A DNA stretch of 7,614 nucleotides from Sulfurimonas sp. (GTDB taxonomy: Bacteria; Campylobacterota; Campylobacteria; Campylobacterales; Sulfurimonadaceae). The stretch covers positions 1-7,614 of the forward strand of contig DAOVJL010000051.1 of assembly GCA_030673275.1 (NCBI GenBank). Reading direction: 5' to 3'. Both the position numbers and the translations under genes were made by a program. This document shows, in pieces, positions 1 through 7,077 of the stretch (positions within the stretch are counted from its first letter, which is position 1; the number at the start of each line of letters is the position of its first letter). The notes under the pieces were generated by a model. The model worked only from the letters and a program-made list of their open reading frames with translations. It made no database searches and was not told the DNA's origin.

Positions 1-941
1 ACATTCCAACAGCCCGTTATATTGAGACATCTTCAATAGAGGATGCTTTTAAATTCACAGATACATTAACAGCTCCAATTGTTGTTAAGGCCGATGGTCT
101 TTGTGGTGGTAAGGGTGTAATTATTGCACAAAACCACGATGAAGCTAAAGTTGCAATTAGTGAGATGCTAAGTGGAAAAAGTTTTGGTGACGCAGGACTT
201 AAAGTGATAGTTGAAGAGTTCTTAGATGGTTATGAACTTTCTATGTTTGCAGTATGTGACGGAGATGATTATATACTACTTCCAGCTGCACAAGACCATA
301 AAAGACTTCTAAATAATGATGAGGGACCAAACACAGGTGGTATGGGTGCTTATGCTCCAACACCTTTGGTTGATGAAGAGCTTTATCAAAAAGTTAGAGA
401 TAGAGTTATTCGCCCAACATTAGACGGAATGAAAAAAGAGGGAGCACCTTTTGAAGGTGTACTTTTTATTGGAATAATGGTTGTAAACGGAGAACCGATT
501 ACGCTTGAGTTTAATGTTCGTTTTGGTGACCCTGAATGTGAGATACTTATGCCATTAATGACATCAAGCGTAAGTGACATGTTTTATAAAGCTGCAACAA
601 ATAGATTAGGCGAAATAAAAGTAGAGTTCTCGAAGCAGTTCGCAGTTGGTGTTGTAATGGCAAGTGGAAATTATCCATATGGAAGCTCAACACCGGCTGA
701 GATAATTTTAGACGATGTTCATCATGAGACAATAGAGAAATATACACATATTTCTTATGCCGGTGTTAGCAAACAAGATGATGTGCTTTATGCTGACGGT
801 GGTAGAGTTTTGGTTTGTGTTGGTATTGGTGATAGTATAAAAGAGGCAAGGAATAGAGCATATCTTAGATGTGGTCAAGTTCATTTTGCAGGTAAAAAGA
901 TAAGAACAGATATTGCTTATCAAGCACTACAGGAAGTGTAA
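1..941 (+). CDS. purD: Phosphoribosylamine-glycine ligase (GARS), 5'-truncated
   Basis: This cytoplasmic ATP-grasp enzyme joins glycine to 5-phosphoribosylamine, using ATP, in the second step of de novo purine synthesis. The reading frame is open from base 3, giving 312 codons to the TAA at 939-941; about 110 N-terminal residues lie before the window (E. coli PurD is about 430 aa). Visible family motifs, numbered in the fragment: the IPTARY start of the ATP-grasp region, the glycine-rich ATP loop [11 protein letters not shown] (29-39; usually GLAAGKGV), QDHKR (97-101), [10 protein letters not shown] (108-117), the metal-binding [10 protein letters not shown] (169-178), and a C-terminal GGRVL segment. 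No frameshift is seen. The internal ATG at 165 is not the start, because conserved sequence runs upstream of it. The gene appears to lead or sit within the operon running to pnp; its end carries the AGGAAG ribosome-binding site of the next gene. The assignment is near certain. Confidence 0.97.
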   Translation, partial: IPTARYIETSSIEDAFKFTDTLTAPIVVKADGLCGGKGVIIAQNHDEAKVAISEMLSGKSFGDAGLKVIVEEFLDGYELSMFAVCDGDDYILLPAAQDHKRLLNNDEGPNTGGMGAYAPTPLVDEELYQKVRDRVIRPTLDGMKKEGAPFEGVLFIGIMVVNGEPITLEFNVRFGDPECEILMPLMTSSVSDMFYKAATNRLGEIKVEFSKQFAVGVVMASGNYPYGSSTPAEIILDDVHHETIEKYTHISYAGVSKQDDVLYADGGRVLVCVGIGDSIKEARNRAYLRCGQVHFAGKKIRTDIAYQALQEV

Positions 942-944
942 AAA

Positions 945-1394
945 GTGGACGAAGAGATTCAGAATATTCTTCATCGTGAAGAGATGACTTTAGCACCGGT
1001 AAAAAAAAGAGCAATGGCTATGTTTATAGATGAAATGTTGCTATCTTTTTTACTTATAATGGCTTTAGGGGATTCATTCCTTGAGGCTAAAACTGTTGAA
1101 GAGATGATTATTCTTACAAACACATTTTTCTTGGAGTATATGGCAATGAAGATTTTTTATCAAGCTTTTTTTGTTATGCAGTATGGTGCAACATTAGGTA
1201 AGATTGCAATGAAAATAAGAGTAATAGAGATTGCAACAATGCAAACACCAAATGTAATTGTTGCGCTTAACCGGGCAATTGTTAGAGTAGTGAGTGAAAC
1301 ACTTTTTTACCTTGGTTTTATATGGGGTTTAATGGAGCCAGCTCGACAAACTTGGCATGATAAAAGTGCAAAAACATTGGTTATAAATGCTTAA
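945..1394 (+). CDS. Small RDD-family integral membrane protein
   Basis: This is a 149-residue inner-membrane protein of the RDD family, whose function is mostly unknown (some members are linked to ion or small-molecule transport). The start is GTG at 945, three bases after the purD stop, with AGGAAG at 931-936 as ribosome-binding site. The N-terminal motif KKRAMAMFIDE (20-30) holds the family Arg (R22) and Asp (D29) at the edge of a first membrane segment (about 24-42). A second hydrophobic stretch lies at about 55-80. It is followed by the typical GATLGKIAMKIRV loop (81-93), a third segment (about 112-130), and the family ending RQTWHDKSAKTLV (134-146). The 3' end overlaps lptD by 8 bases, which suggests translational coupling. 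Family membership is well supported. A role in envelope assembly is suggested only by the lptD neighbour and is inference. Confidence 0.85.
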   Translation: MDEEIQNILHREEMTLAPVKKRAMAMFIDEMLLSFLLIMALGDSFLEAKTVEEMIILTNTFFLEYMAMKIFYQAFFVMQYGATLGKIAMKIRVIEIATMQTPNVIVALNRAIVRVVSETLFYLGFIWGLMEPARQTWHDKSAKTLVINA

Positions 1395-3561
1395 GTTTTT
1401 TCTTTTTCTCATAATATTAGGTTCATTTTTAAATGCTGATGATAAAGTTGAAGTATATGCAACATCCATGGATACAAAAAATAATATTGTAGAAGCTAGA
1501 GGAGAGGTTGTAGTTATTTATCAAGACTATCATTTGAGTGCCCAGAAGGCACTTTATGATAGAAATAGTGGTGAATTAGAACTTTTTGGAAATATTCGTG
1601 CTACAAAAGGCGATAGTATTAAACTGCTCGGAAATTATGCAAAGTTAAACATAGCTAAAAAAGAGAGAACATTTAAGCCTTTTTATATGCTAGAGCAAAA
1701 GTCAAATGTTTGGCTCAGTGGTTCAGAAAGTTTTGCAAAAGATGCAGAAGTAGAGATAGAGTCAGGTGTTATGAGTGGATGTGATCCAAATGACCCACTT
1801 TGGAAAATGGAGTTTGCCTCATCCGATTACAATACAGATACGATGTGGCTAAATCTTTATAATGCCAGAATTTATATATATGATATTCCAGTTTTTTATA
1901 CTCCTTATTTTGGATACTCTTTGGATACGACTAGAAGAACCGGAGTTTTACCTCCAATGATTGGATATTCAGAGAATGAAGGGCTTTATTATGAGCAATC
2001 TTTATTTATAGCAGAGCAAAATTGGTGGGATTTAGAGCTAAAACCTCAGATAAGAACTAATCGTGGTTATGGTTTATATTCTACATTTAGATTTGTAGAT
2101 AGTGATGTTTCAAAAGGTAGTCTCACTGCCGGGTACTTTAAAGAAAAAAGCAGTTATTTTATTGAAAACTCTTTAGCCAACAAGAAACATTATGGATTTA
2201 ATTTTAATTATAATAATAGTGATGTTATTAACCAATGGCTTGGTACAGACTTAGAAGGTCAATCCGGTTTATATGCTGATATACATAACATGAATGATGT
2301 TGATTATATAAATTTATCAACAAATAATACGACAAATAATGCTACAGCGACACTGCTATACTCAAGAATCAACCTTTTTTATAATACTGATAATAATTAT
2401 TTTGGAGCATATTTTAAACACTATAAAGATTTAACACGCGATTCAAATGAGGAAACTCTTCAAAATCTTCCAGCTCTTCAGTATCATCGATATTTAGATA
2501 CACTTTTTGAAGATCATCTATTATACAGTTTAGATGTTAAAAGTAATAACTATTATAGAAGTGTTGGCAAAAGTGCTACCCAAACAGATATCAATATCCC
2601 TATAACACTTCAAACATCGTTATTTGACGAGTATATGAATATTTCATATAAATCAAATATTTATGCTCAGCATACTAGCTTTAAGGGTGAGGAAAAAATA
2701 CCGACAGCTGATGAGTATGATAGTGGCTACTTTGCAAGAAATTATCATACTTTATCTGTATCTTCACAACAAACTCGTGCCTATGATGAATTGACTCATG
2801 TCGTTGATTTTGGAGCACTTTATACATTGGGTGGCACTGAAACAAGAGATGGTTATTATGAAGAACAAAAAGATTACTGTTCTATATCAACTAATAAATC
2901 CAAAGCAATTTGTGAGTTTTATAATATTACAGACATAGAAGAAAATTTACAGCTATATTTTTCTCAGTATATTTATGATAATTTAGGTAAGCAGTTAGTT
3001 TACCATAGATTAGCGCAAAGCTTTTCTTATGAAGATATCAACGGAGGAGCTGGAGAGCTGGAAAATGAGTTAAATTATCAGATAACAGATAGTATAAATT
3101 ATTACAATAATCTGTTTTATAACTACGATGAGAGTGGTTTTTCTAAAAACTTCAATAGAATCTCCTATATTGGCGATAGTTTTAATATTGCTATATCCCA
3201 CATGTATAAAAATAGCTTTATTCCATCTACTGCTACTACTTTACAGCATACAAGTTATATGACTTCAAGTATAGAGTATAAATATAACAAACACTATTCG
3301 TATAATTTTAAATATGATTATGATTTAGAAAGAAGTCTCAGAAAAAATGTTGAGGTTGGATTTTTATATCAAAAAAGATGCTGGGATTTCGGTATAAGAT
3401 ATGTTGAGAATAATAGACCTCTTCTTGATGAATTTGGTCAACCTAGCTCTATTAGAGATAGATATTTATACTTTACTATTAGACTCAAGCCAATAATGTC
3501 TTCAGATGGTGGAATGTCAGGTTTTGCATTTAGACTTCCTGATGCTTCAGAGGGAAATTGA
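1387..3561 (+). CDS. lptD: LPS-assembly outer-membrane protein LptD (Imp/OstA)
   Basis: LptD is the outer-membrane beta-barrel that takes lipopolysaccharide from the periplasmic Lpt bridge and places it in the outer leaflet. The 724-residue protein (E. coli about 784) starts with a signal peptide, MLKFFLFLIILGSFLNA, with likely cleavage before DDK. An LptA-like OstA domain spans about 20-115 (EARGEVVVIYQDYHLSAQKA, then LELFGNI and GDSIKLLG). Next come the conserved MSGCDPNDPLWK region (129-140), the DIPVFYTPYFGYSLD segment (166-180) and RTGVLPP (184-190), then a long barrel rich in Tyr, Asn and Ser with alternating strands to the C-terminus. There are four cysteines: C132, C498, C509 and C665. 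C132 and C665 match by context the E. coli interdomain pair C173-C725. The ATG at 1387 overlaps the RDD gene stop; the next gene starts 4 bases after the TGA. The identification is firm. Confidence 0.95.
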   Translation: MLKFFLFLIILGSFLNADDKVEVYATSMDTKNNIVEARGEVVVIYQDYHLSAQKALYDRNSGELELFGNIRATKGDSIKLLGNYAKLNIAKKERTFKPFYMLEQKSNVWLSGSESFAKDAEVEIESGVMSGCDPNDPLWKMEFASSDYNTDTMWLNLYNARIYIYDIPVFYTPYFGYSLDTTRRTGVLPPMIGYSENEGLYYEQSLFIAEQNWWDLELKPQIRTNRGYGLYSTFRFVDSDVSKGSLTAGYFKEKSSYFIENSLANKKHYGFNFNYNNSDVINQWLGTDLEGQSGLYADIHNMNDVDYINLSTNNTTNNATATLLYSRINLFYNTDNNYFGAYFKHYKDLTRDSNEETLQNLPALQYHRYLDTLFEDHLLYSLDVKSNNYYRSVGKSATQTDINIPITLQTSLFDEYMNISYKSNIYAQHTSFKGEEKIPTADEYDSGYFARNYHTLSVSSQQTRAYDELTHVVDFGALYTLGGTETRDGYYEEQKDYCSISTNKSKAICEFYNITDIEENLQLYFSQYIYDNLGKQLVYHRLAQSFSYEDINGGAGELENELNYQITDSINYYNNLFYNYDESGFSKNFNRISYIGDSFNIAISHMYKNSFIPSTATTLQHTSYMTSSIEYKYNKHYSYNFKYDYDLERSLRKNVEVGFLYQKRCWDFGIRYVENNRPLLDEFGQPSSIRDRYLYFTIRLKPIMSSDGGMSGFAFRLPDASEGN

Positions 3562-3565
3562 TTTT

Positions 3566-4216
3566 ATGAAAAAATATAAAAATATTCTAAAAAATCGTAA
3601 AGATGCTGCCGAGAAACTTGAGAGTGTTATACCTATGCAAAGACTAAAAGATGAAAATTGGAAATTAATATCAGTTTCAAAAAATGGTTTAGAGCTTGCT
3701 CGTCACATAAGTTTAAAATATAAAAACAGTGTTGATATTCTTTTTTCAGAGGCAGTGATGGCTCCACATAACAGTGAGTGTGAGATTGCTAGAGTGTGTG
3801 AAGGTGAGGAGATGGTTATAAATGAGAAACTTGTTCACGCTTTCAATATTCAGTACGATTATATTTATGGTGAAGCACACAGAAAACATGAAGAGAAAAT
3901 ACTAAGTTATATATATCAATATAGAAAAGGACGACCTTTTCAATCTATGTACAATGAGATTGTTTTGTTAATAGATGAGGGAAGTGAGACTGGGTTGAAG
4001 TTTATGGCAGCACTTAAAACTATTTTGGCACAGAAACCAAAAGCAGTTTATATTGCTGTACCAGTTATACCAAGTGATGTACTGGAACTTTTAGAACCGT
4101 TTGCGGATGATATATTTTTTCTTCATAATATAGATGATTATGTTGAAACAGCACTGTACTATGAAGATTTTGAAAAGATAGATGAAGAGAGAATAGAGAA
4201 ATTATTAGAGGATTAA
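3566..4216 (+). CDS. Divergent phosphoribosyltransferase-like protein
   Basis: This 216-residue, probably cytoplasmic protein resembles stand-alone predicted phosphoribosyltransferases of the type I fold. As in that family it starts with a KNRKDAAEKL helix (about 10-19) and has an N-terminal strand where LPRGGVPVA is expected; here it reads VSKNGLELA (37-45). The PRPP loop is at 133-143, VLLIDEGSETG, where relatives have LVDDGxATGAT. The core ends with AVPVIP (164-169) and a FFLHNIDDYVETALYYEDF segment (184-202) that matches the family's cLxTPepFxaVGxWYxDF ending. I chose ATG 3566, with GAGGGA at 3550-3555 as ribosome-binding site; an ATG at 3506 would add 20 residues read out of frame through the end of lptD and lacks family similarity. 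Several expected PRPP-site residues differ, so catalysis is uncertain. It lies 4 bases after lptD and 14 before pnp. The substrate is unknown. Confidence 0.8.
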   Translation: MKKYKNILKNRKDAAEKLESVIPMQRLKDENWKLISVSKNGLELARHISLKYKNSVDILFSEAVMAPHNSECEIARVCEGEEMVINEKLVHAFNIQYDYIYGEAHRKHEEKILSYIYQYRKGRPFQSMYNEIVLLIDEGSETGLKFMAALKTILAQKPKAVYIAVPVIPSDVLELLEPFADDIFFLHNIDDYVETALYYEDFEKIDEERIEKLLED

Positions 4217-4230
4217 AAAAAGGATTTATT

Positions 4231-6399
4231 ATGAAATATGATGTTAATGTAGAGTTGAAAAACAGAAGTGAAGAATATAATTTTGGTGATGTTGCAAAAC
4301 AAGCAAATGGTGCGGCATGGGTAAAAAGCGGTGATACAGTTATACTTGCTACAATTGTTATAGATGAAACTGAAGTAGTTAAAGATAATTTTTTACCACT
4401 TACAGTTCAATATATTGAAAAAACATACGCAGCAGGTAAAATTCCAGGTGGATTTTTTAAGCGCGAAACTAAACCGAGTGATTTTGAGACTCTGACTTCT
4501 CGTATCGTTGACCGTTCACTTCGTCCACTATTCCCAAAAGGTTTTGGACATCCGACACAGATAACTATTATGGTATTTAGTGTTGATAAGGAAACAGATT
4601 TACAAGTTCTAGCACTAAATGCTGCTTCAGCCGCTCTATATGTAAGTGACATAGATGTCAATACTTCAGTTTCCGCTGTAAGAGCTGCAAAAGTTGACGG
4701 TGAGTTAGTTTTAAATCCAACTCTATCACAACTTAAAAACTCTACTTTAGATCTTTACTTGTCTGGGACGAAAGATGATCTTCTTATGATTGAGATGAGA
4801 AGTCTTGGTTCAAATAGTGTTGATAGTTCTTTAGTGCTTGATCCACTAATGGATCCAACTTTATCTGCTCCTGTTATAACAACTCATATATCAAATGCAT
4901 TAGGTGAAGATGAACTTATAAATATTTTTGAGCAAACTGAGAAAGTTCTTTTTGAGAGTAATGCAAAGTATGAAGATTCTTTTAGAGCATTCAAAAAAGA
5001 CACTTTGTCCATTGAATATAAAGCACATGTACTGAATGAAGAGATGGTTTCTTTTGTGAGAGACAATCATATGTCCGATATTAAATCTGCTATGAATCAA
5101 ATGGCAAAGTCAGAACGCTCAACTGCACTTAGACAACTTAGAAAAAGGATACTTGTAACCCAAGAACATTGGGAAGAAGTAGAACTTAAAGATGCAATAG
5201 AAAAAGTTAAAAAAGAGCAGGTTCGTGCACAAATTTTAAATGATAGAGTTCGCGCTGACGGCAGAGCTTTAAATGAGGTTAGACCTATATCAATCAGTAC
5301 AAATGTGCTTCCAGCTGCTCACTCTTCATGTCTGTTTACACGTGGACAGACTCAAGCTTTAGTTGTCCTTACTATGGGTGGACCTAAAGATGCACAGATG
5401 TATGAATCATTAACTGATTCTGGAACTCAAAATGAGAACTTTATGGTTCACTACAACTTCCCAGGTTTCTCAGTTGGTGAAGCATCTCCAATCATGGGCA
5501 CAAAAAGAAGAGAGTTGGGTCATGGAAATCTAGCTAAAAGAGCACTGGAACCTATAATGGATTTAGATGGACAAACAGTTCGTTTGGTTTCTGAGATATT
5601 AGAATCAAATGGTTCATCTTCTATGGCAACAGTTTGTGGCGGTTATATGGCTCTTCGTGCGGCTGATATTGATACTTCAGATACTGTAGCCGGAATCGCT
5701 ATGGGTATGGTTTCTGAAGGTGATAACTATGCTATTCTTTCAGATATTATGGGACTTGAAGATCACGATGGTGACATGGACTTTAAAGTAACTGGTTCAA
5801 AAGATGGTATCACTGCAATGCAGATGGATATTAAACTTGGCGGAATCTCTTTAGATGTTTTAAAAGAGGCACTTTATCAAGCTAAAGAGGGTAGAAGTCA
5901 TATTATTGATATTATGTTAGAGGCTGAGCAAAAGATAGAATTTAATGATGGAGTTCTTCCAAGTACTGACTTTTTTCATATTGACCCAAGTTTCATAGGT
6001 GAGATTATTGGTCAAGCCGGTAAAACTATTCGTGAGATGATTGAGAAATTTGAAGTAGCGATAGACATTGATAAAAAAGATGGAAAAGTTAAAATTACCG
6101 GTAAAAGTAAAACAGGTGTTGCAGATGCCAGAGAGCATATCGAAGGTATAGTAAATACTCCAAAGGTCGCAAAAATCAAATATGAAGTTGGTGACAAATA
6201 CCCTGGCAAAGTTAAAAAGATAGTTGACTTTGGTGCATTTATTGAGCTTCCGGATGGGACAGACGGACTTTTACATATCTCTAAGATCTCTGATCAAAGA
6301 GTAGATAAAGTTTCTGATGTTCTAAGTGAAGGTGAAGAGATAAGTGTAGAGATTTTAGAGTTCAAAGGCAATAAAATTTCTCTAGGTCGTTGCCATTAA
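4231..6399 (+). CDS. pnp: Polyribonucleotide nucleotidyltransferase (PNPase)
   Basis: PNPase degrades RNA 3' to 5' by phosphorolysis, releasing nucleoside diphosphates, and can add tails in reverse; it forms a trimer and takes part in mRNA decay. The protein has 722 residues (E. coli 711). The domains follow the family order: first RNase PH domain (about 10-220) with the RNA-contacting FFKR loop (75-78), a helical linker (about 225-330), the catalytic second RNase PH domain (about 340-560), a KH domain with GQAG in its GxxG loop (594-597), and an S1 domain (about 650-720). Catalytic residues are present: SNGSSS with S464, and EDHDGDMD with D511 and D517, matching E. coli S439, D486 and D492. 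The protein ends straight after the S1 fold (ISLGRCH) with no tail. AAGGA at 4220-4224 precedes the ATG. Only 14 bases separate it from the upstream gene, so no RNase III-type leader as in E. coli is possible here. Confidence 0.98.
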   Translation: MKYDVNVELKNRSEEYNFGDVAKQANGAAWVKSGDTVILATIVIDETEVVKDNFLPLTVQYIEKTYAAGKIPGGFFKRETKPSDFETLTSRIVDRSLRPLFPKGFGHPTQITIMVFSVDKETDLQVLALNAASAALYVSDIDVNTSVSAVRAAKVDGELVLNPTLSQLKNSTLDLYLSGTKDDLLMIEMRSLGSNSVDSSLVLDPLMDPTLSAPVITTHISNALGEDELINIFEQTEKVLFESNAKYEDSFRAFKKDTLSIEYKAHVLNEEMVSFVRDNHMSDIKSAMNQMAKSERSTALRQLRKRILVTQEHWEEVELKDAIEKVKKEQVRAQILNDRVRADGRALNEVRPISISTNVLPAAHSSCLFTRGQTQALVVLTMGGPKDAQMYESLTDSGTQNENFMVHYNFPGFSVGEASPIMGTKRRELGHGNLAKRALEPIMDLDGQTVRLVSEILESNGSSSMATVCGGYMALRAADIDTSDTVAGIAMGMVSEGDNYAILSDIMGLEDHDGDMDFKVTGSKDGITAMQMDIKLGGISLDVLKEALYQAKEGRSHIIDIMLEAEQKIEFNDGVLPSTDFFHIDPSFIGEIIGQAGKTIREMIEKFEVAIDIDKKDGKVKITGKSKTGVADAREHIEGIVNTPKVAKIKYEVGDKYPGKVKKIVDFGAFIELPDGTDGLLHISKISDQRVDKVSDVLSEGEEISVEILEFKGNKISLGRCH

Positions 6400-6404
6400 T
6401 ACTC

Positions 6405-6433
6405 ATATAATATGAACAAAGTCCATATTATAT
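6405..6433 (+). repeat. Perfect AT-rich inverted repeat after pnp
   Basis: ATATAATATG (6405-6414) and CATATTATAT (6424-6433) are exact reverse complements around a 9-base loop, beginning 5 bases after the pnp stop. Nine of the ten pairs are A-T, and no T-tract follows, so it is not a terminator by itself. It may protect or mark the 3' end of the pnp transcript. A second small stem, CACC/GGTG with a TTC loop, follows at 6450-6460 and touches the next hairpin. Confidence 0.6.
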
Positions 6434-6460
6434 TCAGACACTAAAGCTTCACCTTCGGTG

Positions 6461-6509
6461 AGAAGGTCTACATAGTAGATATTAGTTCTACATGTAGAAT
6501 CTTCTTTTT
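6461..6509 (+). terminator. Intrinsic terminator of the purD-pnp operon
   Basis: A long hairpin is drawn by three stem blocks: AGAAG (6461-6465) with CTTCT (6501-6505), TCTACAT (6467-6473) with ATGTAGA (6492-6498), and GTAGA (6475-6479) with TCTAC (6487-6491). It has a 7-base loop (TATTAGT), one bulged A at 6474 and a small internal loop (G6466 opposite AT). That makes 17 pairs. A T-run (6505-6509) closes it. The same bases can fold instead as two small local hairpins. The stem is AT-rich, so termination strength is uncertain, but the position between pnp and the atpE promoter fits. Confidence 0.7.
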
Positions 6510-6545
6510 AAACAACATTTTAAATATTAAACTCCCTTTTAGCAC

Positions 6546-6566
6546 TTTTTATGTATAATCGCCCAT
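6546..6566 (+). promoter_or_regulatory. Predicted sigma-70 promoter of atpE
   Basis: A consensus -10 box TATAAT lies at 6554-6559, directly behind TTTTTATG (6546-6553). There is no convincing TTGACA at the usual distance, but a further T-run (6537-6540) lies upstream. Such T-rich upstream sequence in place of a -35 box is known for Campylobacter and Helicobacter housekeeping promoters. A start near 6565-6567 would give a leader of about 104 bases. Confidence 0.65.
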
Positions 6567-6669
6567 CAATTTCTAGTAGGGAAATCTGGGCATTTATGTT
6601 TAGGTTGCTTCATTTAACGATGGGGTTACGCTATCCGAAAGTAATTGTAATAATTTATTGGAGATATTT
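6566..6669 (+). promoter_or_regulatory. Structured 5' leader of atpE
   Basis: This roughly 104-base leader is visibly richer in G and C over 6561-6640 than the spacers on either side. ATTTC (6569-6573) pairs with GAAAT (6581-6585); GCCCA (6561-6565) can extend this by pairing with TGGGC (6587-6591), though it lies at or before the predicted start of transcription. A second small stem, GATGG (6619-6623) with CTATC (6631-6635), has a 7-base loop. The last 30 bases before atpE are A/T-rich and unstructured, with GGAG at 6660-6663 as ribosome-binding site. No known riboswitch class was recognised. A short ORF in this leader is open up to the atpE start (see findings). Confidence 0.4.
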
Positions 6670-6984
6670 ATGAAAAAAATTCTTTTTCTTTTAGTAGCAT
6701 TTTCTGCTGCTGCATTCGCAAATGAGGGTGACGTTGCTAACCAAACTCTTAAAGCTTACTCAATGATCGCTGCTGGTCTTGGTCTTGGTCTTGCTGCTCT
6801 TGGTGGAGCTATCGGTATGGGTCACACTGCTGCTGCAACAATTGCTGGTACTGCACGTAACCCAGGTTTAGGTGCTAAACTTATGACTACAATGTTCATC
6901 GCTCTTGCAATGATCGAAGCACAAGTTATCTATGCACTAGTAATTGCGTTAATCGCACTTTACGCTAACCCATATTTAGGGTAA
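6670..6984 (+). CDS. atpE: ATP synthase F0 subunit c with signal peptide
   Basis: Subunit c forms the membrane ring that turns as protons cross F0 of ATP synthase. The protein is 104 residues, longer than the usual 75-80, because it begins with a signal-peptide-like MKKILFLLVAFSAAAFA, a feature known from Campylobacterota c subunits. Two membrane helices follow: about 30-60, rich in Gly and Ala (GLGLGLAALGGAIGMG), and about 70-98. The polar loop ARNPG is at 62-66, and the ion-carrying Glu is E83 in AMIEAQVIY. The residue after the Glu is Ala rather than Ser or Thr, which points to proton rather than sodium coupling (inference). ATG 6670 was chosen over the in-frame TTG at 6658 because GGAG (6660-6663) lies between them and the signal peptide starts at 6670. 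Codons such as CGT, ATC and GGT are favoured, as in highly expressed genes. No other atp gene is adjacent. Confidence 0.97.
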   Translation: MKKILFLLVAFSAAAFANEGDVANQTLKAYSMIAAGLGLGLAALGGAIGMGHTAAATIAGTARNPGLGAKLMTTMFIALAMIEAQVIYALVIALIALYANPYLG

Positions 6985-6999
6985 TTCGCATTAAAAAAA

Positions 7000-7015
7000 T
7001 GTCAATTTCTTGACA
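7000..7015. repeat. Short inverted repeat after atpE
   Basis: TGTCAA (7000-7005) and TTGACA (7010-7015) are exact reverse complements around TTTC. One mismatch outside, AAAA (6995-6998) faces TTTT (7017-7020). Read on the plus strand it could be a weak first terminator of atpE. On the minus strand it becomes a GAAA-loop hairpin followed by seven Ts, so it could also act in that direction, although no minus-strand gene is seen here. Confidence 0.45.
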
Positions 7016-7031
7016 ATTTTAGCTAATTACA

Positions 7032-7065
7032 AGTTTTCGATGTTTTCTTTTGAAAACCGAAAACT
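7032..7065 (+). repeat. 14-bp hairpin built from GTTTTC repeats
   Basis: AGTTTTCG (7032-7039) pairs with CGAAAACT (7058-7065), and GTTTTC (7042-7047) pairs with GAAAAC (7052-7057) around a TTTT loop, with AT bulged at 7040-7041. Because GTTTTC occurs twice on the left and GAAAAC twice on the right, register shifts are possible. It has no T-tract after it. It is the middle of three hairpins in the atpE 3' region and may stabilise the transcript or form part of a 3'-end RNA. Confidence 0.55.
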
Positions 7066-7077
7066 ATGACTACATTG

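Noticed and set aside
3506..3565. An upstream ATG giving a 236-residue version of the phosphoribosyltransferase-like protein
   Set aside because: The extra 20 residues are read out of frame through the 3' end of lptD and show no family similarity. ATG 3566 has a ribosome-binding site at a suitable distance.
6391..6399. Frameshift at the pnp 3' end, because the protein stops right after the S1 domain
   Set aside because: The total length is normal for the family and the S1 fold is complete. The terminator hairpins follow soon after the stop, so a natural end is the simpler reading.
6619..6640. GGGGTTAC-containing segment as part of a c-di-GMP (GEMM) riboswitch
   Set aside because: Only a short word resembles the end of GEMM aptamers, in the wrong order, and the rest of the conserved core is missing.
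6658..6669. TTG at 6658 as the atpE start
   Set aside because: It would place the GGAG ribosome-binding site inside the gene. The signal peptide pattern begins at ATG 6670.
7010..7038. TTGACA at 7010-7015 as a -35 box
   Set aside because: No acceptable -10 hexamer lies 16-18 bases downstream, and the bases are explained as one arm of an inverted repeat.
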